From: Neckera pumila
Taxonomy: Eukaryota; Streptophyta; Bryopsida; Hypnales; Neckeraceae
Length of the DNA stretch: 64,000 nucleotides
Direction: 5' to 3'
Assembly (NCBI GenBank): GCA_963969595.1
Contig: OZ018408.1
Coordinates: 46,563,022-46,627,021 of the forward strand
Each line of letters starts with the position of its first letter. The stretch's first letter is position 1. Both the position numbers and the translations under genes were made by a program. Under the pieces are notes generated by a model that had not been told where the DNA came from, did not search any database, and saw only the letters and a list, made by a program, of their open reading frames with translations. Below, piece after piece: positions 21,585 to 34,500 of the stretch.

Positions 21585-22091
21585 GTGATAGAACCAGTCT
21601 ATTCTTAGTTTTAAGTTTGTTTCCCTTTATGGCCATTAAGGAGCTACAGACTGTGCCTCATTGCAGAAATAGCTATTCTTGCTTGTTATTTTTTAAAGAA
21701 CTCTTGCAAGGACAGCATGGTAGCAGTGACTTATGTGATTAGCAATGTGCATTTTTTTATGTCGTTTCAATGAGTGAAGACACCAAAAATGCGCATTATA
21801 AGTTTTCAAAAAAAGTTTCTTTTTTGGTGGTCTCACATTGCAGTGCACAATAGACCAACAAAATTTGTGTACATTGAATTGAATTCTACAACAATTAAAT
21901 ACTCATGCCACACCTACAAGAATAGGAAGCTTCTTGAAGTACTAACTTGTTGTCACTATATGTGCAGGTGGTGTGGATGAAGGAGTCTACAAATAAAGAG
22001 TGCCGCTGTAATGTACAACTAAGCAGTCTTGACCTATATCAAAAAAAGCAGTAGCAGCAGATAGTATGTATAGCTAATGACAATTTCTCTA
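21585..22091. other. Spacer with no recognised feature
   Basis: AT-rich, no inverted repeat or coding pattern that I can support. Confidence 0.4.
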
Positions 22092-24124
22092 TCACTCCTT
22101 TGAGGTGGCACTAGGCTCTTTGGTACTACCATGAGGCACGAGGCAAGGTTGTAGTGCAGCCAACATGTCTTCACTGTTGTATGTTGAAGGGTCAATCTGT
22201 AGCACCTCAGTAGTTTTTTTCCACTTGGCGAGCTGCATGCCACCACTGAGAACTTCAGAAAGACATGTTAAGCATTTTACCACCTCAGCCTGTCTGTCTA
22301 TGGCAAATTTGGTTGTATCGTTTGCAATGCATGCATTGTCATCTCTATCACCCATTTGTGAATTGAAGAGTTGTACCTATACATCCATTTTGGATTGTTT
22401 CATTTTCTTACTAACATCGGTAAAATCCTCCAATTCATCTGGCTAGCTATGATGGTGCCAGTAACACGGGTGGTTTCAACAATCAAATTGTGTCCAAGGG
22501 TGATTGCATGAAAGACCTTTCATTTTTGTTCCACTTTGGCCATTTTCAGCCATTTTTGGGGAGTACTATAAAAATAGAAAAACATTTTTAAAAAAATATA
22601 AAAAATATGAGAAATGTATAAACCTATAAGAAGAAGATACCCTATGAAGGAAAAGCAAAAAAAGATTCTCTAAATAGGAGAACTAGAAAAGTGCAGAATT
22701 GCAAGAAAATACATACTTTGATATTTTAATTTGTAAAAAATAGGAAAAGTCATTTTAAAAAAAACAAAAAAATCCCATTTGAGAAGACTTCATGGTGAAG
22801 AGATTCCACCAAAAAAATGATCCTAAAACTATCTTCAATGTTCAGAATTGCGTGCGCAAGGGAGCCCTCTTTGCATGGACGTAGAGGGTATAAAATAAAA
22901 TATTTTCTAATGCCCCTTGGTAGAAACATGAGTTCCTAGTTCCTACTATTGAAATAGACCATAGAAATTTCAGCTCCAAGTCATTAAATTTGGAGACTCC
23001 TTACGTAGTAAAAATCCTAAAACTCAAAACATGACAAATTAGTTTAAATGATTTTTAATATAAAATAATTTTTGAAAATTTCTAAAAAATATGAGATATA
23101 ATGAAACTCAAAGAAGAATCTCCAATAGAAATTTCAAGTTCATGTAAGTCACGCTTCAGAAGTTATTGCAAAAAGAAGCTTCAACATTCCTTTTGTGACA
23201 ATGTTTTAGTACTTCCCAGTATTGGTCTTTCTTGCAATCACCCCAAAGATACTCTTCCTGCATATTCCTGTATTGCCAATTGGACGTCTCAATTAGAACT
23301 GAGAAGTATCGTTGGAGCTAATTAATTGTGCTATGACCCTTTGAAGAAGAGTGTTCCTCCGGCGTGGACTTGGTGACTTTATGGGAGTGCTTTGAACCTG
23401 CTGACCTACACTCACTGCATGTGTGGCATCGTCCGCAGGAAGAAGGCACGCACTTCTAGAGCTGCCATCAATTTTCTTTGTAGCCTCAACGTTTGCAAGG
23501 TCCATAGGATCTTCCACTTTTGGATCACTTACTCCCAGATCTTGCATGTTGTCAGTCTGATTCATGGGCACCTAGTAATTGTTGTCTTCATTTAAATGCA
23601 AGTCCCTTGTGTGAGGAAGGTTCATGCTTGAACGCTTTCTAAACCATTCATGGATATCAAAGAAGACATCTTCAGAAAAGGAACAGGGAAGTTCCTTTGC
23701 TTTGTGTTTAGCAGCAGTAAGTTCCCAATATGTTGAGCCATTCGTGCTAGTCCTAGCAAAGAAAATAGAGATTTTCTTGTAATTAGAAATCAGCTGGTTC
23801 CACTTTGTCTTACATGCGGGGCCATCTCGTGGATTCAGTGAATAGCCAACCTAGAGAACCTCAAAGCTAATGTGGGCCTACTTTAAGGCATCGGGATTCA
23901 TCAAATCTCATCCGTCAACAACTTCCAGTTCTTCAAGAAACATTTGGCATTTAGCATGAATGAGAGCACTTACTTCCTGCAATTCTAATTGGGCCCTCAG
24001 TCTTTACAAGCATGCTTGGGTGGATTAGCGGCAGTTGTGGCATTCGATGCAGATGCTATTCAAGGCATTCCTATAAGAGAAGGAGACGGCGGTCTTGATC
24101 TTTGTTTGCCTGAACTGACGATAC
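22092..24124 (-). pseudogene. Decayed trihelix/SANT-like DNA-binding protein gene
   Basis: Reading the minus strand: a Ser/Pro/Ala-rich linker from an acceptor at 24124 (SSGKQRSRPPSPSLIGMP), then EVSALIHAKCQMFLEELE, VGYSLNPRDGP, CKTKWNQLISNYKKIS (~23815-23760), TNGSTYWELTAAKHKAKELP and SEDVFFDIHEWFRKR. This order of W/EV..LI.AK, a CKTKW block and YW is that of plant trihelix (GT-factor, Myb/SANT-like) domains. The tail lies in 23293..23571 and a last open frame in 22092..22355. In-frame TAG (23851, 23572) and TGA (23908) plus lost Trp codons break it; each stop is one C-to-T or G-to-A step from a sensible codon. Some trihelix-like proteins come from Harbinger-type transposons, so origin from either a host gene or a transposon is open. 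Confidence 0.68.
22356..23292. other. AT-rich sequence between the two last coding parts of the trihelix pseudogene
   Basis: Either an intron or an insertion; contains A/T runs and no coding pattern. No clear inverted ends were found. Confidence 0.4.
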
Positions 24125-24239
24125 CTACAAGAACCCCAACTTTGAACTGATGAGAATTTTGATCGAATGTTACTTATTGTAGCATCGGAATGCATATTTT
24201 TGGTGTGCAAGTCAATGTGCTTTCAAAGAATCTCTGGAA

Positions 24240-24497
24240 TCAATGTTTTAAGAGAGGGAATTCACCATCATTGGCCACAACTGTCATAGGCAATCCCAAT
24301 TCGTAAGACCTGAACTCCAGACAATTCTCCATGACTTCAGTTATACTTTGCAAGAATTCAATCAAATTAACAAACTTGTTGTCTTTGTGTACGTCATGTA
24401 GGAAAAAGAAATTACTTGAGCATGGACTAATTGGTTGGAATCCGAGGACTCTCACGTGATCAACAGACATTTTCTTTGACCTTCGCAACGCAGTCAC
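24240..24497 (-). other. Open frame upstream of the trihelix pseudogene, possible earlier exon
   Basis: Reads HVRVLGFQPISPCSSNFFF, then NLIEFLQSITEVMENCLEF. Composition looks protein-like but no motif is recognised. It may be a 5' exon of the trihelix gene; no clear splice pair supports joining. Confidence 0.3.
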
Positions 24498-24651
24498 AAT
24501 TCACGCCACTATAGCAATTTCAATTAACAAAGTATGGATGGATTTGAATAAAGGACAGGGATTCAATGGGCACAAACAACAGTGATCAACACACATGCAA
24601 TTAAAAAACACACACAGATTCCATGAAGATGAGATATCTTCTTGATGTCAA

Positions 24652-24653
<2 letters not shown>

Positions 24654-24697
<44 letters not shown>
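24654..24697. repeat. TA dinucleotide microsatellite
   Basis: Uninterrupted alternating TA for about 44 bp. Confidence 0.95.
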
Positions 24698-24700
<3 letters not shown>

Positions 24701-24815
24701 GCCGTCCACAATTAATTGCCTACAAATGTGTACAGCACTTGCGGGGTCCAAACAAATGTAAAACATTTTTTTAAAAGCCCATATTGCCTTCTTATGATCA
24801 GCCGTTCTTTGTTAA

Positions 24816-25028
24816 TCAACCATCATGACCCACATTAAGTAACAATGTTGTTTCATTTCTGAAATCTTCATTGTTTCCTTTATTGAGTGCTACATAATAT
24901 CTGTAACCCATGTCGCTACTTTGCAACTTGGTCGTCTTCTGTTTGACTAACCACCGCTTCAATCTTGTGCCAGGTGCCCCTCCAACTAGGATCGACATTC
25001 CATGGGCATTGCAAGTCTGAATACGCAA
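24816..25028 (-). other. Open frame, possible 5' exon of the decayed gene
   Basis: Reads NAHGMSILVGGAPGTRLKRW and continues open for about 70 codons to TGA. It is the most upstream coding-like segment of this block. Family unknown; linkage to the trihelix gene is only by position and strand. Confidence 0.28.
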
Positions 25029-25089
25029 ACTTCTGACACTAAAACAACGCTCTCCGATCGTAGGCTTAACTCCAAGTATGTATGTGCCT

Positions 25090-25510
25090 TTAGACTATTC
25101 TATAGGACAATGATCAGTCAACAATTAAGATGTGACTATTCAACAACTATCTGGTAAAACTTAAAAACAATACAAAATTTGGCATGTATGCACAAACCAA
25201 TTGCATTGAAGTCGCTTTTTGTTTTTAGTTGATTTTTAATTAAGATATTGCAACCAAATCTAGTCTACGTCAATCACAAAATTACTATTCAATGATCATC
25301 TCCGTTTATTGGATGAATTTTCTATGTAAATAGCTTGTTTTCACTTCAGATGAGCTCATGACTATATGCTTCTTGATTTAATGACTTATAAGCAACTGAA
25401 GACCCATCCATGCTATATATCTTGCCGAGTTATTAGAATTCAGTCACTCTTAAGCCATTGAAGACAAGTATTCATTTTTATGTAGTTGCATAGGTCATGT
25501 TTTTTTTCTA
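25090..25510. repeat. Diverged direct repeat, copy 1 (other copy 29850-30265)
   Basis: Shared in order: ctattctatagga/ctactctatagga, tcaacaact, gaagtcg, tagctt.ttttcacttca, and cttataagcaactgaaga / ctcataagcaactgaaga. Both copies follow decayed gene segments (trihelix, kinesin). No product. Confidence 0.65.
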
Positions 25511-28500
25511 GTAAATAAAAAGCTCTAAAACTTTTACATCTCAAATGCAATTGGAATGAATTAATGCCTTCTATGTAGACCACAATCTAATCTATGAGAA
25601 ATGAGTTCTTCAAAATTTATTTCAAATTTCCAAAATTTCCCAAAATTTCCTTTTGTTGCTTGGATTTGATTATTTTGAGCTTAGGAGGTCATAATTTTTG
25701 CTCCAGGGTACCAATTGATATAAAAATTATATTGCTAGAAAGCTAATGTGTTTTTTTATCTTAACAAAAAAAATTCAATAGAAATTAGACGAAATATTGA
25801 GATCATGGGAACCTCCTTAAACTTTCGTTTGCCCCACAAGTGGACTTTATCAACCAATTTCTGTAACAAGTAACCATGCACAAAGCATTGTATATGTGTG
25901 ACCCATAGCCATCACATTTACTGCTCATGCCAAGTATTATTGCATTTTACATTCATAGAGAACCATTGACAATACTTCAAGCAAGTGCAACAATGAGTAG
26001 ACAAGTTTGGTGGACTCTAAGTAGCTCCACAGCTCAACTCACAAAAGCAACACTTTAAAAATTCTGCACCATTAATCTTAGAAGACCTTGGAAGATCAAT
26101 GGTGCTAAACCTTTAGAGTATTGTTTCAGCATATTGAAGTGTGGATGCTCTCATGATCTAAATCCAAGACTAGCATGTAAGCAGATACATTCTTTGCAGC
26201 AGTCAATTATTAAGTAATAAAGGGGGAAAGCAAGAAATGCCTACTGCATGTATATGGTATTATTGGAAGTACTTGAGCTTTTAGAAAAAAATATTTTAAA
26301 TTAAAATAAAATTTGGATAATTAAAAAAACAATAAAAATAATATATAACTAAAAATTGGGACCTAAAAAAATTTACTTCAAAATTATGCACCAAAAAATA
26401 AATAACTTCCAACACCTTTTTTTTAAATTGCTAGAGAATAATGAAAGCAATCAAAACATCATAATAAAAATTATAACTTTTAACAATTTGATGAAGATAA
26501 GATTTCACCAAAAATTTATAGAGTGTACTTTTAGATGCCTAGAGATATGAATACAATAGAGCCTTCTTTGTATCTATTTAAGGCAGATAATTTATTTATT
26601 TTTTTAGAATTCCTTAAGCTAATTATTACAACCTTAGTAGAAGAATATGGTGTCCAAATTTTGAAGCAAAAATCATCATTTTAGACTCATTAACTCCTAA
26701 AATCTCAAGGCCATTTTTCTATCAAAACCACTCAAAATCGTCATTGTCAATGCAAAACAAAACAAAAATTATAGATTTATTTTCTTTACATATCAAACAA
26801 AGGATCTTGCATTAGACTAGTATGAAAATGTCTAGAAGAAATTTTAGAAACTTTGACTACATTGATCACAGGATATAAGCATTTACAAGTGAAGAAAATG
26901 AATGTTTTTGCTCCTAGCCTAATTAGATTGTATGGCTTTGAATCTTCTTAACTTAGAATTTAAGTACCACAGATTGTGAATTAAATTATTTTTATCTTGA
27001 AGATATTGTTAATTACTCAATATTAACAATATTAACAATATTAACAATATTAACAACATATTAAAAAAAAAGTTGTAATTTTTATTCTTTAAGATATTGT
27101 TAATTCAAAGTAGTTACAAGATAAAAGGAAAAATTAAAATTCATGATAGTTCTTACATGGAATTGAAACATACTAATTCTAACAGTGAGATTGTTCTAGA
27201 AAGCAAACTAAACCATGTGCAATTTTTTTTCTTTTTAAATAGTTAAAATTGAGTTAAAAAACAAATCCAATACAAAATTTCTTTACAAGAATTTGCTAAG
27301 ATTGCCTACAAAACAAAAAACTTCATAACTTTTACATCACTTATCCAAATGGAATGAATCAAATATTTCTACAAACAAAAATATCATCTATAAGAAATAA
27401 TTCTTTTTTAATTATTTCATATTTTGTTTTTGTTTTTTTTGCTACCTGCCTTCACTTGTTTTGGATTTGTTGTGGCATAAATTTTGCTCCTGGGCACTAA
27501 TTGAAATCCTTTTACATACAATCCTTCTCCTACGTCCATACTAAATTGCAACAAAATTAAGAAAATTTAATGATAAAATTTATTGGGACTCCTTGTGAAT
27601 CTAGATATGTAGTATTGGAATCACCAATCTTGTGAATTGTAACTAAATGTGGGGCACAATATGCAAAGGCTCTTAATAATATACGTCAATCCAACAAAAG
27701 TTTGGAGTTACTTCTCTTTCTCTTTTTAAAAGTGAATGAGCGCAAAGAAGAGGTACAGCAACAAGTACATCCATATCCTCTTTAGTCTCACCAAATATCC
27801 TTCTCTAATATCGCATCCTCCATTCTCACCAAATCTTAGATATGAACAAACATAGTTCAAATCTCAAACTCATTCACACAATTTATGATGTGACAATAAC
27901 TTGAATTCAAATGAAATAAGACAATAACAAGGAGTTTGTGAAATGCGGAAAGGAGGTTTTGTATTGCCTTCTTTGATGCACTCTCAAGTCAGTCTTGCAT
28001 ACAACACTATGTTGTCACGTAGCTTCAAATTATCTTGTGCATTTTTGGTGCTTGGGTTCTGGAACTAAAATGGAAATGATCAAGATGTAACGAGGGGTCA
28101 CTCCATGGAAATTGACATCACTGAATGACAACTTCAAGAGAGGAGTCACTAACTCTTAGGCTATTGAAACCTAAGCCCTAACCTAACAACATTCGAACAT
28201 AAAAAGTTCAAGTAATCCCATGGATTGCTCTTAAGTGATCTGGGCTTCAAACTTTGGCTAACACAATGGCCCTCCAACTTCTCTTGGAGGCAACACTCGC
28301 TTTGTAATGATCGCAAACATAAGTCTTTCTACTGAGCATGAAAGTCCATTTGTGAACATCTGAAAGTAGTTTTTGTTGTATTTACAAACCAAACTATCAC
28401 GTCTCTTTCACCACAAGACTTGCCATTTAACTTGATTTTGCAACTGAATTTCCATTTCGATTGGTTTTTGCTCAATACGAAATTCCAATGGAGCTAAAGT

Positions 28501-28527
28501 TCATTCCATCTGTGCAACAGGTTGAGC
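25511..28527. other. Long AT-rich non-coding stretch
   Basis: Holds a TTAA-family left end at about 26690 (ttaactcctaaaatctcaag) with no partner found, and a 9-bp repeat at 27019-27056. No coding pattern could be supported. Confidence 0.45.
27019..27056. repeat. Minisatellite of four to five 9-bp ATTAACAAT units
   Basis: caatattaa cycles in register across the interval; flanked by inverted gatattgttaatt copies near 27003 and 27104. Confidence 0.85.
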
Positions 28528-29163
28528 TGACTACAACTACAATGAGAGTTTAAGCACACCGAGGTATGCAAATAGGGCCAAGAGCATCAAATACAAACCT
28601 TGTATTAACGAGGATCTGAAAGATGCCACCCTCCGTGAATTCATGAGGAGATGGCAAGGTAAGGAAAAATTTTGTGATCGCTTGTAGCTGTGACCACATG
28701 TGCAAATTGGTACCTTCCCTACCCCACTCCACTCCGCTCCTCATCCCCCGAGCAATTCTTCTGGATTCGTGAAGGGTACAGGGTTCATGTTTGTATTTCA
28801 TAATCGTCTGAAAGATTTCATACACAGATCATCAGGCCCAAGGTTCCTATGTTGACTGGCAAAGAGTTCCCAGAAAAAATTTCTTGGCATGAACCCACGA
28901 ACCATGAAATGACATCCTTACAGTATGTATATTTGCTAGAGCTAACTGTCTTGTATGTGGACAGATTGAGAGTGCAACCCAGTTTTGGATGACAAAATGC
29001 AAAGTATGGCAGAGTCTGAGGCTAAGAATACACAGATCGGGAACTAGAAATTCAACAATTGAGGGCCAAGATGCAAGAGGAATGATATGGAGCACCAGGT
29101 CTCTTTGCACAAATCTATGAGTGAGCAAGCAACAACCTGCATCCAGCTGATTTTGAACGCAAG
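28528..29163 (+). pseudogene. Decayed kinesin-2-like fragment: motor-domain end and coiled coil
   Basis: 28528..28658 reads [20 protein letters not shown], then [18 protein letters not shown], plainly the last helices of a kinesin motor domain (DYNYDETxSTLRYANRAK, INEDPKDALLREF). Cys and Leu replace the usual Arg and Pro, each one C-to-T away. After REF the frame is off by one: restoring a base would give an acidic HEEM-like coil start, so a one-base deletion is inferred; donor CAAG|GTAAGG follows. The second segment, ~29028..29163, has coiled-coil residues (RELEIQQLRAKMQEE, then shifted frame MEHQVSLHKSMSEQ) and donor GCAAG|GTATGC. Same strand as the kinesin-2 gene at 1-1430 but not part of it. 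Most probably a dispersed, broken copy. Confidence 0.75.
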
Positions 29164-31420
29164 GTATGCATGTTCCTTGAAAGATTTAGAAGATTTTGTG
29201 AATCTGCAAGTTCGATAAGAATTCAATATGTATTTGGGACACTTCTAAATTCATTATCGTAGCCTTTCAACCTAAGTTCTTGTTTCATAGATTGTCTGGC
29301 TTGTCAATTTTTACAGACCTAAATACAATCAAATGAACGACTTCAGAACCACTTTTGATCAATCAGACGAATAATCCTTTCTTGAACCTGAACCTGAACC
29401 TTTGTCTTTCTGGATCCACGAAATACCTTTCTTGTCCCAGTAATATCTTAGTAATTAGAATTCATGTGACCCACAGATATCTTCATAATTGAATCATCGA
29501 TGTAGGCCAAGTAAGATATGGAAGCATTGTAGACATATTAAAAGAGGAGGTCGAATGAGGAGAAGTGGAGAAGTACTAACTCCAGCAACAGCGAGTTCCA
29601 TGACTGAAACTACAAGACACACTTGTAATGCACCATTTGTCGAGATACAAAAAGCCAGTAACAGCGCTCCTAATGTGAACCTGATAAATTGAAAACACAC
29701 AATGAAGAATAAAATATGTACGAGAAACAAAATGATTATTTATAAGAGAAAAATCCATCTGTGATAATGAGAATCAAAGGAGCGATGGCTAATGTTTCAA
29801 AATCCTAAGTTACCAATGGTGTCCATTTCATAAAGTCTTATAGACTACTCTATAGGACTGGAACAATTCAACAACTAACGAATGACTACATTGCAACTGC
29901 CCCAATGGTGTTTAAAGTCATAGCAAGCCTCAATGGGTAAGGAAAAATAAGACCTAGTAAATCTTAATGCGATAAAAAAAATTGACAAGAATGCAGAAAC
30001 CAATAGCACTGAAGTCGTTTTTAGTTACAGAATAGCAACTGAGTCCAGTTCACGTCAATTACGAAACTACTACTCAATGTCTCGATGACAACTTCTGGTT
30101 ATAAGATGAGAATTTATCGATGTAAGTAGCTTATTTTCACTTCATAAAAACTCACACATGTCCTGTTGGTTGAATGACTCATAAGCAACTGAAGATCAAT
30201 CTACTTCAAATTTCTTGTTGATTTTTTAGAACTTAGTCACTTGAGTTGTTAGTGACAAGTAGTTGTTTTCTAGGCGGTTGCATAACATTTAGTATTATGC
30301 TCTGTCACTACCTTGGCTCTACAATAGATGGTGTGAAATATTCTACATGCATCAGTAGCTAAGTGGACAGGTGGAGGCTCAATGGGATCATTGTGATGAG
30401 CAAGGTGCATGAAGGAAAGGCAGTGGGCATGAAGGCTACTGCATGTTATGACACAAGACATGTTTTTCTTGTAGTGAATCTCTTTGCTAATGACACTTCC
30501 AAAACACTATGATGTGATTTTGAGTATTTGACACTATGATCTCAAATTCTTGCTTTCTTCAAGTAGGAGTCTATTTTGCTCTTCCACTACTCATGATCTA
30601 CTAGAAAATCCCTAAAGTGATTAGATGTGAGTATTACCTTAGTGCTACCTAAAGTAGCAATTTAGTTGAAGCTTAACTCATGTACTAAATAAAGAATTGT
30701 ATGGTAGTAGCTACAAATTAAATTGATAACAATATAAATGTAATGATTCTAGAACCATGAACTAAATGATAGTACTTGCAACCTTTAAGGATAATGGGTG
30801 AGTGACAAAGAGCTATGAAAAACGGTAATCTAGCTAAAGTGAAAATCTTGGATGAGAACCTAATAGATTTTAATTAAATTGAAAATTCCCATATTTTAAT
30901 AAATTATTTTTTAGGTTGCCTAATTGATGCTTGTACTTTTAAATAATTATTAGGTAGGAAGTTGCTTATGCCGCTAGGAAGCTACAATCAGAACAACTTA
31001 ACTCTGCAGATATCTTTCATCTAAAACTAAAAGAGGCATAGGCACCTTTTTTCTTGCTTAACATTAAAGAGCAATTGAACTAAGAAATAGAGTAAAGATA
31101 GAAGATAGGAAAATGTTTCAAAAAATAAATTTCTAAGAGTTTTTTGATGAGGTGGGGTACATACTTAGAGATTTGAAGAGTTATTTTAAATCTTAAATTT
31201 AGCTCCAAGTGTTCAAAAGTGAATTCGCCATTTGAGGTTCAAAAAGGCTAGACTTTCTAAATTTTAGCACCTTGAAGATACACTCTTTTACTACCTCACA
31301 TGCACCCCTTGCACCCCTCATGGATTGTGGGCTTATTTTACGTTGCCCAGCACCCATTGCTAGCTGTGCATTCTAAAGTCGTGATAATTTTTGTTATATG
31401 AATACCTTCCCGACCGCGAC
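29164..31420. other. Non-coding stretch with a diverged repeat at 29850-30265
   Basis: A short open frame at 29489-29692 follows an acceptor-like gatgtAG but is not recognised. 29850-30265 is the second copy of the repeat at 25090-25510. Nothing else identifiable. Confidence 0.4.
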
Positions 31421-31428
31421 GAGTGCAT

Positions 31429-31512
31429 CAAAGCCCACGAGTGTTGTGTTGGTTATGACAAACTTTGTCATCTTCAAGACTAAGGTTCGATCCCCTCGTG
31501 CGCTGGAAACAC
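31429..31512 (+). repeat. tRNA-like/SINE head with internal promoter boxes
   Basis: Contains an A-box-like tgttggttatgaca and a B box GGTTCGATCCC 35-40 bp later. The ends cacgag (31434) and ctcgtg (31495) can pair like an acceptor stem. No complete cloverleaf with an anticodon arm can be drawn, so a tRNA-derived SINE or decayed tRNA is likelier than a working tRNA. Confidence 0.45.
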
Positions 31513-34500
31513 CTCCAGCATATTGGAAGTTCATTCAAGTTCCTTGATCCAATTGTGGATTTGAGGATACTTAAATGAACTTTCAATAGTCTGGCGGGCT
31601 TTCTTTTACAAATTTTTTTATGAATGTGATTTATATATTGGAGATTATTTTTAAAGCCCTGAAAAACAGTTATTTGGCATTTTTTTCCCCGTTTTGTTTT
31701 TGCAAATTATAATTATTTATTAAGGTATTTGACACATGTTTTCATTAAGAAAAATAGAGTATTGTAATGATTTTCAAGGTCTCTTTTGTACTTAAGTACT
31801 TTAAAGGACTCACAATAATGAAATGAATAACATATTGAATTGAAAAACAAGGCATATGAAACTAGTCTTAGATAACAATTTGTTTTTTTATTATTTTTAG
31901 GTAGAGCACATTGTGATGTACAGTGCCCTACCAATCATTTTTGCGACTATTCTCTCATCCATGAAAAGAATTGCCGCAAAAGCATTGGTAGAAAACTGTA
32001 CAATGGAATGAGGAAGCTATTTACATCTACTAATGGGTGATTGTACAAAACAGCTATGCAATTTTTTGTCACACGTCTTAAGTTCATCACTCTTTTGGCG
32101 ATAACTTTTTGCTTAAGCTCCAAATGATTCAAAATTCATAAGGATAGGTACTTATGATCATTATACACCTTGTCTAACTTTTTTGGATTTTTTGTAAAAT
32201 GCTATACTACTCAAAATTAGCCCCCAAATTTTGTCACATTTGCCAATTTTAGATTCATTTTGAACAAATAATATTCAAGTAAACAAAATTGGATTTGAAA
32301 TTTAGAATAAATGATCTTGTAGTAAATTTTTGGCTATTGCTCATGCTATTTTCAAAAATAATTCAATATATGTTGTGTAAAAATCCATGTGAAGCATTAT
32401 TTTATTTTTGTGAATGACTATCTCCATAGGATTGTTAAAAATGGCCAGTTTTTATCTTATTTCTTATTTTTATTCTTTTTCTTTAGTGATTAAAACATCA
32501 AAGTATTTGTTTTCTTGAAATTTGATGCTTTTCTAGTTTTTTTACTTAGAGAGTTTTTCTATGATTTTCCTTTGGTAGTTACCCTCATCTTATAGGTATA
32601 TACATTGACCATGTTTTTTACAAAAATTTAAAACTTGAATTTAAAATTTAAAATTTTTTCAAGAAAAAAATCATGAAGACTATGAAACGCAAGCAATAGT
32701 ATAAGTGTTTTGTGCAATCACCGTAATAAGGATGAAACATGAAATTTGTGGATGAAAATGCATATGTTCTTCCAATAGAGTGTAAAATCATCTATAATAG
32801 AGTGATATTTTTCCTAGACTATGTAGCAATTGAATGATTTCATCTATTGAAATAGAAAAATCTTTCACTTAATATTCCCTCAAAACAAGACGTGTGGGCC
32901 CTAGAGAATCACCTACAAAATCATGCATCATATTGAAGAAAGTGGGATCTTTTATAAAGATTTAATTTCCAAATTTTATCATTTTGTTATCATGCCAATA
33001 ATTCACATGAAATGCAAACACCTATCTTATTCATCCATGATGAATAAGATGAAGAGTACCTCAATTGCCATGATGAGTTTCATATAACAACAAAATTTAA
33101 GTTGTTTAACTAGCTTTAGTTCCAATGTATGTTGATACCATTAGGACTAAGTGAAATACAATACAAGAAATTAATTCATTGCTGGCAATTGTCATTTCTA
33201 GAGTTATAAATTCGCAGAACATAACTCTGATGATAGATGATGAAGTACAAATTTTGAGTTTTGTGAGGATAATGGTATGCCTCCACCTGGTCTTTACAAG
33301 TATAATCTTAGCCTAATGGATTTACCCTATGTTCAAGAGTGATTATAGGAGGAAAAATCAATCCCCTCTCTCATCCTTGAACGGAAGAAAGCGGTGAATG
33401 ACCTATGCAAATCTCATTGCCCTTCTAACTTGAGTTGGCTCAATTCTAGATCATGTCTATTTTGAGTAGGGTAGGTTGTAGAGTTTGTGCCTTTCTAGAA
33501 GAGTTTCTATGGGTAGCTTCAATTTATAATTTCAAGTGAGAGTTGCAATTAAATTGTGCACTTAGTATTGAGTGAGGCATGTATACAGTGATTGCCAAAA
33601 CTAGTTAGGGATTTGAGAATTTTTCATTCAGAGAACCATACTATAAGCATCAATGAGCAAAGTCCAAAAGTATATACACAAAAGTTACACTTCCTCCATT
33701 CCAAAATGATTTTTCTATTGGCCTTAATTTATTGTTCCAAAATGATCTTCTTTCTGTACTTTGTGATGTTGCAAATTGGTCAAATTTGATTTTTGATTGC
33801 TATTTGGAACCAATAAAATAGCTCCAAGTAGTAGTTCTTCCTCCATCCATGCAATCATCAATCAAAAGGCAAATGAAATGACTAAATGGGTCAATCGACA
33901 CTGTTCATTATTATTTTTTGCATCTCTTTGAATATTGCCCGATTGGAGGAGATGAAGCTTTGCAAGACAGAACAAAGGGACACACATGGTCTTAGGCATA
34001 TATAAAGTACCTACAAAATGACGACCTCACACTCAACAATTAATTGACCAATGATGCTCTTTAAAAATGCCCAAAATATCTTGCTTTTCAATATTCCAAA
34101 ACTATACTTTGAAAAGGTCTCCAAAACCCAAAGTTTCTAGAATGCTAGAAGTGCACTAAATTCCGATTATAGCGTGAAATTGTTTTTTAAAATGTTATGT
34201 TTAGCCTTAATCCGGAACATTTTGTCCAACAAAAAGATCATTTTGGGACTATGGTAGTAGTATGCAACATTGATACATTACTATGGAAGTTTCATGAAAA
34301 AAATACTTGTGATGTGAAAGAAAATTAAATTCAAAGTTAGCCATGTCTAAAACTTGTTTGTTGAAAATCATAACTTGGAATTTCTTTATATTTTTTTCAA
34401 TTTCTTTTAGAACTCCAAAATACCTTTTGTGCTTTAGCATGTTTATATACATTGTTTCACATTGTTGTACACAAAAATTGAAAGAGCTGGTATTTATAGA

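Noticed and set aside
27019..27056. Regular short repeats considered as a CRISPR-like array
   Set aside because: Units are contiguous 9-mers with no spacers, and the DNA is eukaryotic.
31429..31512. Functional tRNA gene
   Set aside because: A and B boxes and a short acceptor pairing exist, but no proper D and anticodon arms can be formed.
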